Below are positions 22,088 through 25,584 of a DNA stretch of 25,584 bases, one piece after another. Source of the DNA: Clostridiales bacterium (GTDB lineage: Bacteria; Bacillota; Clostridia; Lachnospirales; Anaerotignaceae); contig JAHZAW010000047.1 in assembly GCA_019423725.1 (NCBI GenBank), forward strand, positions 53,889-79,472, read 5' to 3'. Below the pieces are notes generated by a model, which saw only the letters and a list, made by a program, of their open reading frames with translations, ran no database searches and was not told the DNA's origin. The position numbers and the translations under genes were made by a program. Numbering within the stretch: the first letter of the stretch is position 1; each line of letters starts with the position of its first letter.

Positions 22088-24352
22088 ATGAAAAGGCCGT
22101 TTGTGTGGTTTGTCTGCGGACTGATGTCGGGAATAGTGTCCGCGGAATATATTGATACAGCTGGTTTTGCCGCTGTACTGGTCTTAGTTGTGGCGGCTTC
22201 TGTATTATTTGGCGTAAAAAACAGGGTCAGGGAATATTTTTATATACCGATTTTTGCTGTAATTGGATTTATACTCTGTCCTGCCATATCCGGGATCTAT
22301 AAAGGTCCTGGGGATATCCTTGACGGAAAGGATGTATATGCCACCGGAACAGTCAGGTCAAGTTATACTACAGACAGTGGAAATACTGCCATAAGCCTTG
22401 AGACGGACAGGGTCATATATGATGAGGATGTATATGATAAAAGGATAAAAATATTTGTGACCTGTGAGAGGACAGATGTAAAGGCTGGCAATGTCATAAG
22501 AGTCAAGGGCAGGATATATGGATATGAAAAGCCTGATAATCCATATCAGACTGACTATGGCATGTATATGTTCTCAAACGGTTACAGCTGCAATATGTGG
22601 GCTGAAGAACTGGAAAAGACAGGCGCCATGAACGGTTCTCTGATCTACCGCATAGAGGCAGCCAGAGAGAAAGTAAATGAATTTTTCGACGGAATTATGC
22701 CTGAAAACGTATCTTCCGTAATGAAGGCTCTTACAACGGGATATAAGTACGATATAGATGATAATACAAGAGAAAATTATAAAAACATGGGTGTCAGCCA
22801 TCTGCTGGCGGTATCAGGACTGCATGTTTCTGTAATAGCAGGAGCAGTGTTTTTGGTGCTTACAAAAATATTCAGAGGAAGCAGGAGAAAAGCCATGCCC
22901 TTTGCGGCAGCTTTCCTTGTCTTGTATCTTTTCTTTACCGGAGTTTCACCGTCGGCGGTAAGGGCAGTTTTTATGACGATAACCATGTATTTTGGATATA
23001 TAATAAGCCGTGGCACGGACAGGCTCAATATTACCGCATTCAGTGCCTTTGTGATGCTGCTGGCAAATCCTCTCTATCTCTGGAATATTTCCTTTCAGTT
23101 ATCCTATGCCGGCATAACCGCAGTTGCCCTGACTGAGGATATGATAAAAGACCATAAGGATATTGGGCCAGTTTCAAAGGTGCTGATGTTTTCACTGGGC
23201 GTATGGATAATGACATCGCCTTTGACAATGTATTATTTTGGCGGCATATCTCTCATTGCTCCTCTGTCCAATATTATTTTTGTTCCCTATCTCAGTTTTT
23301 CCACAGGACTTGGTCTTCTGGCTTCTCTATTGTCGATTTTTGACGTAAAAACTATGGGGACACTTATGGCAAAGACAGCCGGAGGAATGGTATGGTTATA
23401 TAATACGATCGTAGACAGGGCCGGAACAGACGGCTTTTATTTAGATACACTTAAACCGTCTGCTGCCGCAGTAATAGGTATCTATGCTTTTATGCTGAGT
23501 GTCATATATTTTAGAAATAATAAAAAAGTACTGATGAGAACGATGACGGTTTTTATGGCCGCGGCAGCCATATATATGACAGTCTGGATAAATAGGCCTT
23601 CTGAGATAGTGTTTTTCGACGCGGGACAGGGTGATGCCTCAGCAGTATTTGTGCCGGGTGAATTTACGGCGGTCATAGATGGAGGTCCGGAAGGCGGGGC
23701 GGAGAGCTCCGTAATACCATATCTGGAATCAAAATCGGGAAAGGCAGATATACTTTTTATAACCCATACGGATTCAGACCATGCGGCGGGAGCCATGGAG
23801 ATAATAAACCAGGAGCTCACAAGAACCGTTGTTTTGTCAAAATACGCCGATGGTAAAAGGGCAAAAGAAATATCTAATGCAGCAAAAGATAAGGGCATAG
23901 ATGTGGTATATGCTTCAGCAGGCGACAGCTTTGGCACGGATGAATGCAGGATAGAATGTCTCTATCCCATGGGAGATACCGCTGAAGATGAAAATGAGAC
24001 GTCACTTGTTTTAAAATTTACGGTTGGAAAAACTGAGGCTCTTTTTACCGGAGATATAGATTCTGATAATGAGGATGAACTTTTGAAAAGTGATATAGAC
24101 TGTGATATAATTAAAATAGCGCACCATGGCTCAGATACTTCATCTTCTGAGGAATTTCTCAGAAGGACAGGAGCAGACGCGGCGGTGATAGAGGCAGATG
24201 AGGATAATATTTATGGATTTCCCAGCAGTGAAGTGGTCCAGAGACTGAACAGACTGGGATTTGATACATATATCACCGGACGTGACGGAGCAGTTGTGTT
24301 TTATCTGGATCAGAAAGGAAGTATTGAAGATATAAAAACCTTCAAAGAATAA
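22088..24352 (+). CDS. comEC: ComEC/Rec2 DNA uptake channel
   Basis: A 754-residue polytopic membrane protein that passes single-stranded DNA into the cell during transformation. It has N-terminal helices, a soluble DUF4131/OB-like stretch (about 70-190), the Competence-domain helices (MGVSHLLAVSGLHVSVIAGA, GVSPSAVRAVFM, then SPLTMYYFGGISL), and a C-terminal metallo-beta-lactamase domain with FFDAGQGDA, THTDSDHAAG and IKIAHHGSDTSS. The intact metal-ligand HxDxDH motif suggests a working nuclease, proposed to degrade the non-transported strand. All domains are present at normal length. The ATG at 22088 has only a weak upstream GTGAG; a GTG at 22073 overlapping the previous stop is the alternative start. 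comEC next to holA is a common Firmicute arrangement. Confidence 0.94.
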   Translation: MKRPFVWFVCGLMSGIVSAEYIDTAGFAAVLVLVVAASVLFGVKNRVREYFYIPIFAVIGFILCPAISGIYKGPGDILDGKDVYATGTVRSSYTTDSGNTAISLETDRVIYDEDVYDKRIKIFVTCERTDVKAGNVIRVKGRIYGYEKPDNPYQTDYGMYMFSNGYSCNMWAEELEKTGAMNGSLIYRIEAAREKVNEFFDGIMPENVSSVMKALTTGYKYDIDDNTRENYKNMGVSHLLAVSGLHVSVIAGAVFLVLTKIFRGSRRKAMPFAAAFLVLYLFFTGVSPSAVRAVFMTITMYFGYIISRGTDRLNITAFSAFVMLLANPLYLWNISFQLSYAGITAVALTEDMIKDHKDIGPVSKVLMFSLGVWIMTSPLTMYYFGGISLIAPLSNIIFVPYLSFSTGLGLLASLLSIFDVKTMGTLMAKTAGGMVWLYNTIVDRAGTDGFYLDTLKPSAAAVIGIYAFMLSVIYFRNNKKVLMRTMTVFMAAAAIYMTVWINRPSEIVFFDAGQGDASAVFVPGEFTAVIDGGPEGGAESSVIPYLESKSGKADILFITHTDSDHAAGAMEIINQELTRTVVLSKYADGKRAKEISNAAKDKGIDVVYASAGDSFGTDECRIECLYPMGDTAEDENETSLVLKFTVGKTEALFTGDIDSDNEDELLKSDIDCDIIKIAHHGSDTSSSEEFLRRTGADAAVIEADEDNIYGFPSSEVVQRLNRLGFDTYITGRDGAVVFYLDQKGSIEDIKTFKE

Positions 24353-24365
24353 GGAGAGAAACAAG

Positions 24366-25247
24366 ATGAAGAAATTTGCTTTTTTTGTGGCATCGCTGAT
24401 GCTTCTTTCAGGATGCTCTGCTGTCGGTGATAAGGTGAAAACGGAAGAAAAAAACGAAACAACTACAGAGCAGGACATGCCTGAAGAAAATACCGGTGAC
24501 AATCAGGGCAAAACAGACGAAACATCTTCCGAAATGTATATAGAGCAGGCTCAGCTTAATGATGACGAGAAAAACATACTTAGTTTGATGGATGTAAAGA
24601 ACAACGGTGTGATATGTGATTTTGTTGTGGATGAGAATGTGGAAAGCGTATACATAACAGTGTATAAATATAAAGACGGAGCCTGGAAAGAATATACGAG
24701 GGACAGCAGACTTTTTGCCGATACGGAAGGCAGGATAGGTCTTGCCTATGAGGACATGGGAAATGGCATGAAGACATCATTCCAGGGTGAACACGACAAT
24801 GGAAGCACAGAGTTTTATCCTGATACGGAAGATATATATAACACAGGACGTATGCAGTCGACGCTCAATACAAGAGAAACCGTTGAATACAATAAGGAAA
24901 TACCCGTTGCCATTCAGGTATATACAGGCGATAATGGTCCCTCATCCGTCAGCCTTGACAGCTTTTTTGAGCCGGATACATTAACTGGCTGTGCAGATGC
25001 CTATGTGGTGACCGTTGAATTCAGTGATCTTAGTCTGGATGAACATAGAAAGATGGAAGAGTCTGAAGAGAAAATGAAAGAAGAACCGGTCGATAAAATG
25101 AAAAAAGAAGATACTGAAGAAAACCAGGAAAAACAGGGAGAACAGAGCGAACAGAAAGAACAAAACGAACAAAGCGGACAAAGCGGACAAAACGGGCAGA
25201 ACGAACAAGAAAAAACGACAGAAGATCAGATGCAGAGGGCATTATAA
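24366..25247 (+). CDS. Lipoprotein of unknown function with Gln/Glu-rich tail
   Basis: A 293-residue protein with a lipoprotein signal peptide (lipobox LSGC, Cys17). A Thr/Glu-rich linker (about 25-58) follows, then a beta-rich central domain (about 60-225; VESVYITVYKYKDGAWKEY, then VAIQVYTGD). The disordered tail (about 230-293) is made of Glu, Gln, Lys, Asn, Ser and Gly in short repeats. I do not recognise the central domain. AAGGAG (24351-24356) lies 9 bases before the ATG and overlaps the comEC stop region, so the gene is probably co-transcribed with comEC. It ends in TAATG, sharing one base with holA. The protein should sit on the outer face of the membrane. Confidence 0.8.
   Translation: MKKFAFFVASLMLLSGCSAVGDKVKTEEKNETTTEQDMPEENTGDNQGKTDETSSEMYIEQAQLNDDEKNILSLMDVKNNGVICDFVVDENVESVYITVYKYKDGAWKEYTRDSRLFADTEGRIGLAYEDMGNGMKTSFQGEHDNGSTEFYPDTEDIYNTGRMQSTLNTRETVEYNKEIPVAIQVYTGDNGPSSVSLDSFFEPDTLTGCADAYVVTVEFSDLSLDEHRKMEESEEKMKEEPVDKMKKEDTEENQEKQGEQSEQKEQNEQSGQSGQNGQNEQEKTTEDQMQRAL
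25128..25220 (+). repeat. Degenerate A/G-rich repeats coding the lipoprotein tail
   Basis: Successive GAACAAA, AGCGGACAA and AACGGGCAGAAC-like units encode EQ, SGQ and NGQ repeats. The tract is a candidate for slippage and length variation between strains. Confidence 0.5.
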
Positions 25248-25584
25248 TGGCTAAATTGGATTTGAAAAAGGAAATAAAGAAGTGTTATTTTCTGTGGGGA
25301 GAAGACAGCTTTACCAGGAGGGCTGCGGAGGAAAAGATAAAAAAGGCTGTGATCGATGAGGCTGCGGAGATGATGAACATGTCCGTGTTCAATGACATGA
25401 AGACCACCGCTGGACAGATCATTGAGGCTGCGGAGACTACTCCTTTTCTCAGTGAAAAGAGATTCATACTGGTCAAGGACTGTGGATTTTTCTCAGAGGG
25501 AAAGAAAAGTGAAAGCGATCTTCTGGCGGAATATATACAAAATATCCCGGATACGGCCTGTGTTGTCTTTTCTGAGGAAAAGGG
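25247..25584 (+). CDS. holA: DNA polymerase III delta subunit, 3' end beyond window
   Basis: The frame from the ATG at 25247 stays open to the right edge (112 complete codons). The visible protein begins MAKLDLKKEIKKCYFLWGED and continues with EAAETTPFLSEKRFILVKDCGFF and NIPDTACVVFSEEKG. That is the standard N-terminal pattern of HolA, the clamp-loader subunit that opens the beta sliding clamp during replication: a YFLWGED strand-loop near the start, a PFLSEKRxILVKD segment, and a beginning VFSEE strand. GAGGG (25235-25239) lies 7 bases upstream, and the start overlaps the lipoprotein stop by one base (TAATG), so translation is probably coupled. Position downstream of comEC is usual in Firmicutes. 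Confidence 0.9.
   Translation, partial: MAKLDLKKEIKKCYFLWGEDSFTRRAAEEKIKKAVIDEAAEMMNMSVFNDMKTTAGQIIEAAETTPFLSEKRFILVKDCGFFSEGKKSESDLLAEYIQNIPDTACVVFSEEK

Noticed and set aside
1..25584. CRISPR array, tRNA, rRNA or classic riboswitch
   Set aside because: No regularly spaced repeats, cloverleaf with CCA-type end, rRNA segment or recognisable riboswitch core was found by eye in the intergenic regions.

Overview
The window reads as chromosome of a low-GC, spore-forming, anaerobic Firmicute of the class Clostridia, most likely a Lachnospiraceae-type bacterium. This rests on the McsA-McsB-ClpC protein quality-control operon, GerM-like and BofC-like sporulation-associated proteins, strong AGGAGG-type ribosome binding sites, heavy use of ATA and AGG codons in ordinary genes, and a small conserved protein (10768-11178) of a kind I associate with Lachnospiraceae. 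No rRNA, tRNA, CRISPR array, insertion sequence or prophage structural genes were seen. The family assignment is inference.

Layout. 1-473: end of a BofC-like gene. 474-797: intergenic region with a strong promoter and a three-hairpin, about 100-nt candidate small RNA, followed by the promoter of the next gene. 798-3508: cytoplasmic GH13 amylase/neopullulanase overlapping an RluA-family pseudouridine synthase. 3509-7869: leader with a CIRCE-like operator, then mcsA-mcsB-clpC (no ctsR) and a terminator. 7903-10676: copper-exporting ATPase whose C-terminus is an in-frame CopZ-like domain with its own ribosome binding site. 10690-12678: small conserved gene, terminator, radA, terminator. 12687-13013 (minus): a protein that is three quarters Cys, Ser and Asn. 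13096-14480: ECF sigma factor and membrane-anchored putative anti-sigma partner behind an ECF-type promoter. 14483-15767: solitary tyrosine recombinase. 15906-18333: highly expressed secreted stalk-domain protein. 18593-25584: short ComEA-like protein, two-component system, GerM-like lipoprotein, ComEC, another lipoprotein, and the start of holA.

How the parts work together. McsA/McsB mark proteins with phospho-arginine for ClpC(P) degradation. The copper module pairs a P1B-1 pump with a chaperone-like domain. ComEA-like, ComEC and HolA form the usual competence/replication neighbourhood, here with a two-component system and GerM-like lipoprotein spliced in through tightly overlapping genes.

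Most notable non-coding structure: (i) the candidate small RNA at about 547-647; (ii) the CIRCE-like element in the clp leader; (iii) a set of TGTGT-N6/7-TGTGT repeats found only in the intergenic spaces around the recombinase and the surface-protein gene, with inverted copies flanking the surface-protein gene; (iv) an internal start site that would release a 68-residue copper chaperone from the copA message. All functional readings come from inspection only; no search or folding program was run.
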